Assembly (NCBI RefSeq): GCF_028583425.1 | Contig: NC_072790.1 | Location: 64,938,052 to 65,002,051 of the forward strand | Reading direction: 5' to 3' | DNA: 64,000 bases | Source of the DNA: Eublepharis macularius | Taxonomy: Eukaryota > Chordata > Lepidosauria > Squamata > Eublepharidae | Part shown: one piece after another, positions 24,364 to 37,500 of the stretch | Numbering within the stretch: the first letter of the stretch is position 1 | Layout: every line of letters begins with the position of its first letter | The notes under the pieces: model-generated | Told to the model about the DNA's origin: nothing | What the model saw: only the letters and a program-made list of their open reading frames with translations | The model's database searches: none | Program-made: the position numbers and the translations under genes

Positions 24364-24477
24364 AGTACACACATACACAAATTCCACTCTTCTGAGTTTG
24401 TCTAGTTGTGTATTGATTAACAGAATGAAATGATGCTAATCTGAAATTACAGCCCTGCACAGGAAATTGTGTTCTGC

Positions 24478-24640
24478 TGAGTCCATCAAGCTCAATATTG
24501 CCTGCTTTGATAGGTAGCAGCTCTCCAAGATCTCAGGTGGAGGTCTTTCATGTTACTTGCTATCTGATCTTTTAGTGGGAGATGCCAGGGATTGAACCTG
24601 ACATCTTCTGCATGCAAAACATATGCTCTTTTTTACCCTA
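24478..24640 (-). repeat. tRNA-headed squamate SINE
   Basis: On the minus strand the head has AAGAGCATATGTTTTGCATG, CAGAAGATGTC and the pol III B-box GGTTCAATCCC, then a body with GAGACC-like and GAGAGCTGCTACC sequence. This matches the common squamate tRNA-derived SINE. It is decayed, not a tRNA gene. Confidence 0.7.
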
Positions 24641-24984
24641 AAGTGGGAGATCTCCTTGTGAGTTGGGGGAATTCGCATACAAGGAGAAGCAGCAAGAGGG
24701 AGTAACTAGTAGGACTTCTACCAATATATTTCAGGATTGGTCCCTTAGAGAACTCTGAACGAACCAGGCAGGTAACAGGAATGGTTTTATTAAAGGGGCA
24801 GCAAAAGCTAACACACAGGAAAATACATACAGAGCGGGCTGGAAATAGTGGGGAGAGAGAGATTTAGGATTGGAAGATATTTACCAGTCTGGGAGATAGA
24901 GGACGTCCATAGAGAATAGCAGCTGAGTGACCAGCACTTTGTGGCAAGAAGAGGGAGAAGGCTCAGACACACATCTAAGAGTCA

Positions 24985-25112
24985 TAGATCCAGAGGGGTT
25001 AGCCACGTTAGTCTGTAGTTGCAAAATAATAAAGAGTCCAGTAGCACCTTTAAGGCTAACTAACTTTATTGTAGCATAAGCTTTCAAGAACCACAGTTCT
25101 CTTTGTCAGATG
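24985..25112 (-). mobile_element. Short Penelope-type repeat with hammerhead-like core
   Basis: On the minus strand it reads GATGCAT, CTGACAA, a GAGAAC...GTTCTT hairpin, GAAA, GCTTATGCTA, then AAAGGTGCTACTGGACTC and CAGACTAACGTGGCTAAC. It is the same family as the snap-back insertion at 1818-1971. The Penelope-type label rests on the hammerhead-like core and on memory of such repeats in reptile genomes. Confidence 0.6.
25072..25109 (-). ncRNA. Degenerate hammerhead-like core in short repeat
   Basis: On the minus strand: CTGACAA (one core base off, as CpG decay of CTGACGA would give), a hairpin GAGAAC-UGUG-GUUCUU, GAA, then a minimal helix III A-GC-UUAU-GC-U followed by A at the cleavage position. 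A helix I pairing is not evident. It is probably inactive. Confidence 0.5.
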
Positions 25113-25129
25113 CATCTGGGGCAGGATCA

Positions 25130-27484
25130 CGTCTTCTGCCCACCAAACAATAGCTTAATGTCTTTCTCTGGAGATGCGGCATAAAACGGGAAAGGTTTGA
25201 TCATACTATAACTATAGATATGAAAAGTGATTGATGACCAGGGATTAGCAGAAGGAAAGAGTTAACATGTCCCCAATTAACTCTGATCAGAAAGGAGGGA
25301 GGGGGAAGATTGGCAGAATGTGGGTGAGATTAACTCAGGACCTCCTGGAATCACTTTTGTCTTTACATCTATTCACATCTTTTGGGGGGGGGGGGAGGCT
25401 GCTAGTCAGTCCTGCCTCTTGACTCACATTCCAGTATTTCCATCTCTAGCTGGAGGTGGGAACTGTTCTGCTTAGCCAGGCAACGTGTCATGTGCTTAAA
25501 GCACATGGGGAAAAGCTTGGACTGCTAACACTTCCACTAAGTCACAGTCCCTCTACTGAAACACTATGTCAATAAATCAATAGAGTCAAAATGTTTAAAG
25601 GTCATGGTGAAGGATTGATCTGTTCCAAATTCAAACTTGTTTCAAAGATATCTAGACTTTTGGTATCAAGGTACTTACAGACACAATAATAGGCCATACT
25701 ATGTACAATAAGGGGGCTAATTCATTTTTGCCTTATAATACTGAGCAATAAATAATTTAGATTTCTGATGTAAACACCTGTAGTTGATTAATACCAGCAA
25801 AAATTAAGCTTGTGTATATGCTTTTCATGGATACTTTCTTCCTAGTCATGTGAGATATAGAAACCCTTTATGTATAATACTGATTATTACCACACTAAAA
25901 CATGGAGCCAATAATTGTAGGGGCTGATTATTATCAAAATGGTAATGTAGAAGAGATGTAGCAATTAAATATGTTATTAAAGAGTTCCTTTTGGCAATGC
26001 AGGAACAACAATAGCAGTCACACAAGGGAGAATATTAAGAAAACTTAATCCTGTTAATTTCCCTCTATATGCTCACTTCATTTTCCCTTTGATGCAGCTG
26101 GGAGTTAAAGTGACCCCAACAACAACATCATGCTTTAAACTGCAATTTGTTTTTTTAAAGGGTGGGTTTCCAACACTACATGGCAATTGGTCTTATGAAG
26201 GCTGAGAAATGTAGAATAGAGTTCAAGAAAAAGAAAATTCTCCACTTCTCTGAGTCAATTCTGTCCTAAAATATGGTCTCAAATTATCTGTCTTCCACTA
26301 GAGCTTTAGTAATGCCTCTGCTTTAGTTTGTAAACTCTGCTGCTCTCTAACCAGGGTCAAATTGCTCATTTTTGATCTGTTGCTAGCAGGTGTTCTCTAT
26401 CCTTCACATCAGCCAAAGTGGTAATATTTATAAATGTTTTCTATACTGTTTTGCATACTAGCACCCAAATATTTCTCTGAGCTCTCATGATGTGACTTGA
26501 AGTCATCCACATAGAAGAAATTATTTACCCCTCTCCTGTACCATCCTGGCTTTCTGTAAATAGCAGCTTTCAAATCCTCCTTCAGTGGCAAACATTTTCT
26601 AGCCAATTATGACCTAGTAAAGTTGTCACACACATTTCCAGGAAAGTGTAGTTCATATTTCCATCAGTTTGTAAGTTCTCTGAATTCTTATTTCAGTCTA
26701 AATGTTTCCCTCTACCTGCAATCCTGTCTTTCTGCTTCTCTTGTTTTCCTCCTCTGTTTGTATAATGGCATAGTTCTGTTGTAACAATAACCAGATGGGT
26801 TTTGTTTTCAGCCACGCTGATATAATTAGTTGGGAATCTTCCCCGAGGGAGAGTGTCTGATAAATCCTGTCATACTGCCTCAAGAATAATCTCTGTAAGA
26901 TGATGCTGCGGCCAGAATGTTAACATCTGAATATGAAGCTTCATGAAGTGGAGCAGCGCTGGCTCTTCTATTGTGATGAAGGAGAATTAGCGTGTCACAG
27001 AAGACTGTTTGCTGCTGTTCTAGTTTGCTGCTTTCAAACAGTTGTAACCAAAATTATGAGGTATCCTTTCTAGTACCTGGAAAGGAGAATGAAACTACAT
27101 GAAACAAAAACCTACACCCACAAACCATGAAAATTGAGTGAAAAATCTAATAGTGGTTAATATACAACCTTGTGCAACAGGTAATATATCAAAATATATC
27201 TGTTAGGGAATCTCCCCTGCAGAGCCAAAGGACAGGGGAAGCCCTTCTAAGGTCCACTCCAGATCTTGTGGTGTAAAAGAAACTCTCAAGTCAATTGGCA
27301 AAGCAGAACAGAGTTTATTGGGATGACAATCCAATACAAACCAGAGAAGCTAGAATGCATGAGTGAGGCCATTTCAGTTTTTATACAGTTCAGTATGATA
27401 ACGAGCAACATCAGTTTACATGTAAGTGATGTAAGTTTGAGGTCATTAAGAGATAACAGCTCTAACAATGCTACAGCTGCAAGT
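25130..27484. other. Intergenic stretch without assigned features
   Basis: AT-rich. G-runs occur near 25384. Weak open frames on the minus strand at about 26409-26883 have no domain I recognise. Nothing else is supported. Confidence 0.4.
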
Positions 27485-27492
27485 TTCATAGC

Positions 27493-28275
27493 TAGGGCTG
27501 TGCGTGTGGAAAGAAGTTTCCCGCTTCGGGTTTCCCGTTTTGGGTTTCAGGAAAACTTTGAAATCTGAAGCAGGTTTGAGTCACTTCAAAATGCTCTGGA
27601 ATGCACCAGAAAGATTCGGAGCATTCTGAAGTGATGGGGGAGGCCTACCCCTACCCTTAAACCCTACCCACCTGATGGGCGGAACGCGGGAGCCGCTGCC
27701 ATGCTGGCCAGCTGGTTGGCAGAGAAGGCCTTCCCTGCCGCTGTGGCCTGCCAGCGCAGCCAGTGGCCACGTGGGCGGAAGGGCCTTCTCCACTGCTGCT
27801 GCTGCTGGCATGGCCAGCAGAGAGGGCCACGGCTGGCTGGCCGCCAGAGAAGGCTGCTGCCGCTGTGCCACCATGGCTGGCTGGCTGGCTGGCAGAGGGC
27901 CGCCGCCACCACAGCACAGCTGCAGCTGGCTGGCAGAGGATTGCTGCTGCTGGAGACCAGCAGGGAGGCGGGAGGGCCTCCTCTTCCATAGTGGTAGGTA
28001 AGTTGGGGGGGAGGTAGGGAATGGGACAGTTTAAAGGGCTCTTTCCTGCCGCTTGCAAGCGGCAGGGACCTTTAAACCAGCTGGGAGGTGAGGGGAATTC
28101 CCCCGCTTCCCAGGTAAAGTTTAAAGGGCCTTGCCGCTTGCGAAAGGGCCCTTTAAACTTAAGCCCAGACTCCGAAGCGACCTGAATCACTTCGGACAGC
28201 TTTGCTTCGAGATATCCAAATTGGGCCCAATTCGGGTTAAAAACCCGAATCGGAAACCCAAAGCTCAAACCCCTA
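27493..28275. mobile_element. GC-rich hAT-type non-autonomous element
   Basis: TTCATAGC (27485-27492) and TTCATAAC (28276-28283) form an 8-bp TSD with one mismatch. The left end is TAGGGCTGTGCGTG, and the complement of the right end is TAGGGGTTTGAGC. The interior is rich in CTG/GGC and CGGGTT/AACCCG modules, which gives several long but meaningless open frames in all orientations. No transposase. Confidence 0.75.
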
Positions 28276-28384
28276 TTCATAACATATCAACAGTGGTAAA
28301 GAAGATCATGTGTAAGCTTCTGAAAAAATACACCTTAAGGTTGGGCATGTTCAAGAATAGACTTTCTCTTCTAGGAACAGGCTA

Positions 28385-28736
28385 TCCGGTACTGCACAGA
28401 AGCCACGAAGATGAAAACATGCTTGCACTTATCTGTAAGTGTTGTTCATTGAGTGATCTTCTATGTAGGCACACATCCCTCTCTCCTGCTCCACTGTGAA
28501 CTGACTGGAACCTTAGTGTCTGGGAGGTCTCTGGTGGCAGCATGGAGAGAACTGAGGGAATGTCACTCTTCTTCCTGGTTATGGGATGATTTTGGTGGGA
28601 AAGTGCCAAAGGGAGGAGGAGTACCCCTGCTCTTCTAGAAAGTTTTGGAAATTTCTGTGGCTGGTCCCAAGGTGTGCCTGCACAAAAGACGGCTCGATGA
28701 AAAATAGTTACAGGGAAGCGCAACCCTATTTTCTTG
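28385..28736. mobile_element. Terminal fragment of a DIRS-family fossil
   Basis: The left part (TTGTTCATTGAGTGATCTTC, then CACACATCCCTC) and the right part (GTGTGCCTGCACAAAAGACG, then GGGAAGCGCAACCCTATTTT) resemble, in the same order, the internal region and right end of the DIRS element at 28960-41736. It is an older, diverged relic of a related family, terminal portion only. Confidence 0.55.
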
Positions 28737-28915
28737 TCTCAAAGTATGTGAAGCAAACTTCTTTTGTCCTACATGAGGACACCCATGAATTTAAATCCTG
28801 TGACCTTGCAGGCTTTGTACCAAAGAGAAAAAACTGGTCATCTTAAGCTGTTTAAATTCATGGGTGCCCTCATGTAGGAGGAAAAGAAGTTTTCTTCACA
28901 TATCTTGAGACAATA
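28734..28915. repeat. Inverted repeat with ~62-bp arms
   Basis: The left arm starts TTGTCTCAAAGTATGTGAAG and ends CCCATGAATTTAAA (to about 28797). The right arm, from about 28852, is its complement with a few mismatches. The loop is about 55 nt. Could be a small MITE or a fold-over copy of a retrotransposon fragment; no TSD recognised. Confidence 0.65.
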
Positions 28916-31900
28916 TTTTACTGTCTGAAGAAGACAATTTGAAACATGCTTTACTAGCAACCGTAATGTTCACTGTCCGTCTTCTGTGCAGCCCCACATG
29001 GGGACTGCGCCTGCGCAGGCCTGCCGACCGGATTTTTCTTTTCTAGCAAACATCCATTAGGGGGCGCCCGTCTGCCCAATGCGACTGTGCGGCTTTTTCC
29101 GCCCGACGTCGCCCCCTTCACCCTCAGTTTCTTCTTTGCCGCCGACCGGTGAAGATCTAGCTGTCCACTGTGAAGAAACGCCATTTTGTGAGATCGTTTG
29201 TTTTTTTCCAAGGATGGCTGAGAAAGCGCTGTTTAAGCGCTGTTCGACCTGTTCGACAAAGATGACGAGAACGGATGGCCATTCCGTCTGTCTCGAGTGC
29301 TTGGGTGAAGGACACATCGTCGAAAAGTGTGAGCATTGTCAACGCTTCACGCCTAAGGCCAGGGCTGAGAGGGCAAATAGATTGAATGCCTTACTTTGGA
29401 GAAGGGCTATGCGGGCTTCGGGAGCTGCGGATGCCCCTCAGGGACCACGACCAGTGAGCGGGACAGTTGAACCTCTTTCAGTGGTTGAGAAGTCTGTTCG
29501 TAGCTCCACTTCCACCCCTCGGTCCCGCTCCCTGGGTCGGTTCCGACGAACTCCAACTCCAATCTTGGATCCGAAAGACACCTCGGGCTCCTCTTTGGAT
29601 CGCAAACATCCTCCTAAGTCGGATCCAACTCGGAAGCGACGACATCGTTCCAAGTCTCCGGCAAGGTTGGAACCGCCCTCTACGCCAACCCCAAAGGTGC
29701 AGAGAACTTCATCAGATCTGAGCATCCTGACTGGCTCGGTTCCGAAGTCATCGGACCCTATACCGTCGGTTCAGAAGCCTACGGAGTCGACTCGCCCTAA
29801 ACTCGGCGCGAAGAATAGTTCCATATCGGAGTCTAAAGCTTTGGATCCGTTGCCTAACTTAGCAACACCGGATCCGGTGGACCAGAGTCGAGACACCGAC
29901 CGTGATTTAGCCTTCCAGGGAGGGAAGAAGGCTAAAAAGAAGTCGAAGCACAGACAATTGACTTTGGTCCAAACTGACGAGGTGCTCTGGGAGAAGCCCA
30001 AGACCCCTTCTCCGCACCTGTCATGCCATTCCTCTGCTGATGACGGTGACCTGCCTGCCGCTCCACCTCTTGTGGCCCATAGGTAGTCTGCTGGTGACTG
30101 TACTGGTATAGAGAATCTACCTTATCAATTGTCGAGGAGAGATTATGAACAAGAAGGCTCCTTCTATGCAAGGTCTCACCGATCCTATTCCCCGTCTCTT
30201 GGCAGAGAGTATCGGGGTGACACTTGGAGTGAGTTCTCCCGCTATGGTTCTCCCGGACGGGGTTCACCTTACCAACAGCCTGGACCTCACCAAGATCCAA
30301 GCCCTAGTCCTCCTTCTGACCCATCACCTGAGGACATCATTATTGGGACTGGTCGTATTTCCCCGTCGGAAGACTACCGGCTCTACACAGAGCAGATAGT
30401 TCGAATGGCCCGCTCTTTGGACATTGAGATTTCGGCTGTAGATCCGAAACCGAAGGATAAGATACCACAATATGTCAAGTCTGGGAATCCTCCCACCATT
30501 GCATTCCCATTGACTGTGGGATTAGTAGAAATCATTACCACGATCTGTGAAAAACCAGCCTCCGTTTACCCTACATCTCGTAAACTGGAAGCTCTATATA
30601 AAACTAGAGATGATGTCTGTGCGTACCTCTTTGCGCATCCACCACCTTCTTCCCTCATTACAGAGGAGATGCAGGCCCGTCAGCGCTAGGGGTCTCATGC
30701 CGTAGCCATCGACAAAGAGAGCAGGAAGTTGGATTCACTGGGCAAGAAATTATACTCGTCTGCTGCCCTGACGCTCAAAATATCCAACTACTCGGCGATC
30801 ATGGGAGCCTATCAAATTTTTCTGTGGAATCGCATGGCGGTCTTCCTGGAGAAACTTCCTGCTGACCAGAAAGTGTTGGCTAAAGTAATACTGGATGAGG
30901 CTTTACGACTGTCACGACAACAAATTAATGCTGGTCGTGACACAGTTGACACATCTGCAAGAGCATTGGCATCTTCGATCGCGCTTCGCAAACACTCGTG
31001 GCTTCGCACAACTGCATTACCTGTCGAGACATGAAACAAGGTGGAGAATCTACCTTTTGAAGGTCAATCTCTATTTTCATCAAGAACGGAAGAGTACCTG
31101 TCGCAAAAACGTAAGGATCGGCTGACGGCCCGATCCTACGGGATACTCCCAACCAGGCAATTCACCAAGAATCGATACCAGTATTGTTCTTCGCAGGGAT
31201 ATCGTGGTTGACAAGAGAGATACCAGCCGTATCCACGTTTTGGTTCCTACAGGCAATTCCAGCCCCCTGCAAATTCTTTCCAACGCAGGAGACCTAGTTA
31301 CCACCCACGTCACAGTCAACAAGGTCCCGATACCAAAGAGTCAGCAACTCAACCTAAACAGTTCTGGCTAGAATTTGAACAATCTGTTGTGTTTGGAAAC
31401 AGATTGGCTCAGTTTGCCTCGGCATGGGCAGAGATTACCCGTGATAGTTGGGTGCTCAACTTTGTTACAGTTGGTTATAAAATTCAGTTTGATGTTTACC
31501 CGGTGTTGTCTCTTCCTGATTATGCAGTGCAATCCTCTTCTGATAAGTTGCAGACGGAAGTTATAGCGCTTCTGCAGAAGGGAGCAGTACAGGAGGTTCT
31601 TCCTCAGGACTCCCCCATGGGTTTTTACTCTAGGATGTTCCTTGTAGACAAAAAGGATGGCCGTGTACGACCTATTTTAGACCTGAGATAATTGAATATA
31701 TTTGTTCTCGTTAAATGGTTCAGAATGCTTACCTTGAATACAGTCCTCCAGCTAATGCCCGAGGACATGTGGTTCGCCGTCCTGGATCTCAGGGACGCAT
31801 ACTTCCATATTGCCATCCATCCTGACCATAGGAAATACCTTAGGTTCCTTTGTAAGAGTAAGGCCTACCATTATCAGGTACTCCCTTTTGGACTGTCAAC

Positions 31901-34528
31901 AGCCCCCCGAGTTTTTTCTAAATGTATGGCTGTTGTAGTTGCATATGTAAGGGAACAAGGTTGTACAATCTATCCCTATCTTGATGATTGGCTTTTGGCA
32001 GCACCCTCTGCTGACGCACTTCTGGTCCAAATTAATAAGGTGATGCTTATCTGCTCCCGGTTAGGACTCTTGGTTAACCTCAAAAAATCTAATCTTACCC
32101 CGTCCAGGAGAATACTGTTTATTGGTATGGAACTGGATGGTGATGTAAATAGAGGTTTTCTGCCCTGGGAACGTGCATTAAAAATTGGCAGGATGGTGAA
32201 TCTCTTTTCGAGATGTAGATTCCAGTCGGTGACTGCTATTCAGAGACTGCTTGGCCTTATGGCCTCTTCTACAGCAGTTACCCCTATGGCCCGGTTGCAC
32301 ATGCGACCTCTCCAACTGTGGTTCCTCTCAGTTCATGTTTTTGAACACGAATCTCAGAACAAGAGATATTCCATTCCTAGAGGGGTTCTTCGTTCCTTAC
32401 GCTGGTGGCTTAGTGAAACTAATCTCCTCAGAGTTATTGCATTTGGGTCCATCCAAACCCAGATCAAAATCTGGACTGATGCCTCCACTATAGGATGGGG
32501 AGCCCAATGTGGAGCCCTTAAGGCACATGGGGTTTGGTCAGAGCAGGAAAGGGAAGATCACATTAACCTGCTAGGGTTGAGAGCGGTCCGTTATGCCCTT
32601 ATTGTGTTCGCAGATACGCTGCAGCAGAAATCCGTTCAGGTGCTCACGGACAATTGCACCACGATGTTCTACCTGAACAAGCAAGGGGACACTACCTCCA
32701 AGGCTCTCTGCGACGAGGCCATTCGGATTTGGGAATGGGCCATGGACAGGGACGTGTTCATTCATATGGTCCACATTCCTGGCACCACAAATGTGATCGC
32801 AGACAAACTGAGTTGTATGTGGTTCGACAGTTACGAATGGACCATAGCAGACAACTACCTGAACGCCATCTTTTTGGACTGGGGGTTCCCAGAAATAGAC
32901 CTCTTTGCTTCAGAGGACAAGAAAGCTCCACAATTTTGCTCTAGAGGAGGCCTAGGTCGCCATTCCCTAGGGGACGCATTTCAAATTCGCTGGACAGGGC
33001 ACCTATTTTATGCCTTCCCTCCGTTCCCACTGTTATCTCGAATCGTCAGCAAAATTCAGAGACTTGGGCCTCACATAATTCTAGTGGTGCCTTTTTGGCC
33101 CAGACAAGCTTGGTTCCAACATGTCATGCAGCTTTCACAGGGGTCATGTTATCGGTTCACTCTGAACCCGGACCTTCTGTCCGACAAAGGGTGTTTTTTT
33201 TAAAAATATATATTTATAATTTTTTTTTTATTTTTAATTACTAACCTCAAAAACTACAAAAAAGGGGAAAAGGGAACAGGGGGAAAGGGAAGAACAACAT
33301 AAAAAACACACACTACATCTACAAGTATTGCATTCCATTCATAATACAATTATTTAAAGTTAAACTTTCTAATATGCTATTAGATTGGTAGATCTTATAA
33401 AATACGAACTACAGTCAGGATCAGGTCTTCTCCCTCCCTCCCCGCATCTCGGTCGCAGCTCTCTCTGAACAGCTACAGTAGCTGCGCTCACTCCCTCCTC
33501 CCCATTCCCCCCTTCAGATTCTAAATCCTCTCCTTGCTGGAACTCTTGATGATTAAACACAAAGTCCCTCAGCTGTACTTCCGATGTTATCGTGTAGGCT
33601 TGGTCTTTATAACTGAACCAGATACCTTCCAGAAATAACCATTTGTATTTTATTTCACGCTTCCTCAGAAGAGCTGCAAACCTTTTCTATTTGAATCTTC
33701 TTTTTCGAGCTAAAAATGGAACGTCCTTCAATATCTTAACCTTGTTACCCAGAAAGTCCAAGTCCACATTGTACGAATTATATAAGATGGTGTCCCGAGT
33801 CTTCTTAGATGAAATATCAATAATAATCCCACAAGGCAGCTGGCGCTTCGTTGCATATTTTTTTTTAAAAAAAGTTTTTTATTGGGTCAGAACATTATTA
33901 TTTTTACATTACATTCAATTTCCCCCTAATTTTTCGTTTCTAACCCCCTCCCTTTCCCCCCCTTTTGTTGACTTCCAACAGCTTTCCCACCCTCTGTCCC
34001 TTTTCCCTTACTTCTATTAAATTCCTCTGTCTAAAACAAATATACATTCTCCATTATATTAAGCAGTACATCTTTAACTCCTTTACTTATTATACACCCA
34101 AACTGTACGTCTTTAGATAAACAATTTATCCCATTTTCCAGTTTTGAGTATTTCTATATATCATAAACCTATATATCATAAACCATAAAAATTTCCCACA
34201 TTTAAATCAAACAATTTGATTTGTTCTCTATATATTACTCATTTCATCTTTTTATGGTAATTCTATATAACTCATCACATAATCAATCAATTTAACTCTT
34301 CTATGCATTCAGTTTGGTGCATATAAATCTTATCAAAGAAAGAAAATATTGTTAATTACTCAATCCTCATGCTTAAACCTTACCATTAATTATTCTCTAT
34401 CAATATTCTATCAATTAACCTTTACATATCTATATATATCTCAATCAATTAATCTAACTGCTTATAAATTCACATTTCTCTTCCTCCCCCGGTAAAGTCA
34501 CCCCTCTCTTTTATACTTTTATTATACT

Positions 34529-37500
34529 TCAGTAGTTCTCAAACTGCCACAGTTTTCCTCCCACCTCCCACTTCTTCTCCAGATATTGTTTCAGCTTCTC
34601 CCAGTCTGTGTTAAACTGCCCTGAGTCCAGATCTCTCAGTTTTCTTGTCATCTTGTCCATTTCAGCCATATACAGCAATTTGTAGATCCAATCTTCAATA
34701 GTTGGCACTTCTTGTACTTTCCATTTCTGCGCATACAAAAGTCTAGCTGCTGCAGTCATATAAAATATCAACGTCCTATGATGGGCTGGAATTCCCTCCA
34801 TTCCCAAGTTTAGCAGCAGGAGTTCTGAGTTCTTATTTATTTGAAACTGTAAAATTTCACTCATTTCTCTTATTATTTCCCCCCAGAACTGCCTAGCTAC
34901 CTCACACGACCACCACATGTGATAGAGGGAGCCCTCATGCTTCCTACATTTCCAGCATTTATTAGAAGTATTCAAGTTCCCTAGCGCAATCTTCTTTGGT
35001 GTCATGTACCAACGATAGATCATTTTGTAAATGTTCTCTTTAATATTAGTACATGTCGTTGTCTTCATTGTAGTTTTCCACAAGTATTCCCATGCCTCCA
35101 TTGTTATTTCTTTATTGAAATTTATAGCCCATTTCACCATCTGTGTTTTAACTATCTCATCCTCAGTATACCATTTCAACAGTACTTGGTATACCTTGGA
35201 TATTCTTTTCTTGTCTTCTTTAAGAAGGGTCTGCTCTAGTTCCGAGTTCTCTGTTCGTATGCCCCCTTTTGCAGAGTCCGAGTTGTATAAGTCTCTAATC
35301 TGTCTATACTGGAACCAATCATAGTTAGGTGATAGTTCCTCTTGCGTCTTTATTCTAAGTTTAGATACTTCAATTTTAGTTATATCTTTGTATGTTAAAC
35401 ATTGTTGTTCATTATCAACAGCTCTCGGGTCTATCACCTCATACGGAACCACCCACAAGGGAGTTCCTTCTTGTAAGTAAATTCTGTACTTCTTCCAGAT
35501 TGTATATAAACTTCTCCTTACAAAATGATGCAGGAACATCGAGTTGACCTTTACTTTGTCATGCCATAGGTATGCGTGCCATCCAAAAAATTTTTTATAT
35601 CCCTCTAGGGCTAATAGTTTCTTATTCTTTAGTGTCATCCACTCTTTTAACCAAACTAGGCAGATTGCATCATGATAAAGTCTCAGGTTGGGCAGTTGCA
35701 TTCCGCCTCTTTCCTTTGCATCTTGTAAAACTTTCACTTTCACTCGAGGCTTCTTGCCTGCCCAAACAAAATCTGATATCTTCCTCTGCCATTTTTCAAA
35801 TTGTTTAGAGTCTCTGATGATTGGTATTGTCTGTAGCAAAAACATTACTCTTGGTAGCACATTCATCTTAACTGCTGCAATCCTACCCAGCCATGACAAG
35901 TTCAATCTATTCCATTTGATCAAGTCTCTCTCTATCTGAGTCCATAATTTTTCATAATTATTCTTGAACAAATCTATATTTTTTGCAGTCAGCTCAACTC
36001 CCAAGTATTTCACCTTACTAGTTACTTCACAATCCGTTGTTTCCATTAACAATTGTTGTTTCTGCTTAGTCATGTTTTTGCATAATATCTTTGACTTCTT
36101 TTTGTTAATGAAAAAACCTGCCAAGTCACCAAACTCCTTGATCTTATCTATCACTTTTGGCATGTTCTCCAATGGATCTTCTACAATTAACATTATGTCA
36201 TCTGCAAATGCTCTGACCTTATATGAATAGTCCTTTATTTTTATTCCTCGTATTTCCTCATCTTGTCGTATTTGTATCATCAGAATCTCCAATACTAAAA
36301 TGAACAACAATGGAGATAACGGGCAACCTTGTCTTGTTCCTTTACTAATCGTCAATTTCTTAGTCAGTTCATCATTCACTACAATTGCTGCAGTCTGGTC
36401 TCTATAAATTTCTTTAATTACTCTGATGAATCTTTCTCCCAGTTGTAGCTTTTCCATAGTGGCAAACAAAAAGTCCCAGTTTAAATTGTCAAACGCTTTT
36501 TCAGCGTCCACAAAGAAGAAACCAACCTCTTTGTCACAACGCTTGTCATAGTATTCAATAGCATTAATCACTGTCCTTAGATTGTCTCTTATTTGTCTGT
36601 CTGGCAAAAAGCCTGCTTGTTCCTCCTCTACGGCTTCCGAGAGCCACCCCTTCAGTCTCTCCGCCAATATCTTCGCAAAAATTTTATAATCGTTGTTAAG
36701 TAATGATATAGGTCTGTAATTTTTCACGTTAGTCAGATCTTGGCCCTCTTTTGGGATCAATGATATATTCGCTTCACTCCAAGTGTCTGGAATCCTTTGA
36801 TCCCTAAAAACTCCATTCATCACCTCTTTTAGGAATGGTGCCAGTTCATTGGCCATTGTCTTATAAAATTTAGCCGTAAGTCCATCTGGCCCTGGCGCCT
36901 TTCCTAGATTTGCAGATTGTATTGCCTTGCTTATTTCCTCATCAGTTACTTCACTGTTCAACTTATTTCTCCAGGCTTCCGAGAATTCTGGAAGTTTAGT
37001 TTTCTCCAGATATGATGCTATTGATTCTTTGTTTACTTCTTTTTTATTATACAGCTTAGCATAGAATTTATAAAAGGCTCTACTAATGGTAGTCTGCTCC
37101 AAGTACGTTTTATTTTCTTCACAGATTTTGTTTATTATTTTCTTTTCCCTTTTCTTCTTCAATTGCCATGCCAAATATTTCCCAGGTTTATTAGCGCCCT
37201 CAAACGCTTTTTGATTCAGTCTTTTAAGGTTCCACTCCAATTCTTTATTACTCATTGCTGTTAGCTGTTCTTGAAGAATTTTGATTTCCTGGTGTATTTT
37301 CTTTTTTCCTGGTCTCTTTTTTAACTGTGCTTCTTTGGCTTTTATTTTCTCCTCGATCTCTTGTCTTTTCTCCTCTTTCTTTTTCCTTGCTCTGCCATTT
37401 AAGTCCATTAGTATGCCCCTTACAACCGCCTTGTACGCGTCCCAAACTTTGCTGGTTGGTACTTCTTTATTCACGTTGTATTGTATGAAAAACTTTGTCT

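Noticed and set aside
24560-24640. tRNA-like pol III box on the minus strand
   Set aside because: B-box present but the cloverleaf is not complete and the SINE body follows; a SINE head, not a tRNA gene.
24700-24890. Possible LTR-like end (A-rich tail signal in reverse orientation)
   Set aside because: No terminal dinucleotides, no second copy and no internal coding region nearby.
26409-26883. Two adjacent minus-strand frames of ~60 codons
   Set aside because: No recognised domain, no partner frame and ordinary length for AT-rich intergenic DNA.
27185-27484. Possible solo LTR (TGTTAGGG start)
   Set aside because: No matching end or duplication could be seen; too weak to report.
27657-28280. 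Open frame of 207 codons on the minus strand, plus several overlapping frames
   Set aside because: Low-complexity Ala/Gly/Pro-rich translations inside a hAT-type non-coding element; frames open on both strands because of GC-rich repeats.
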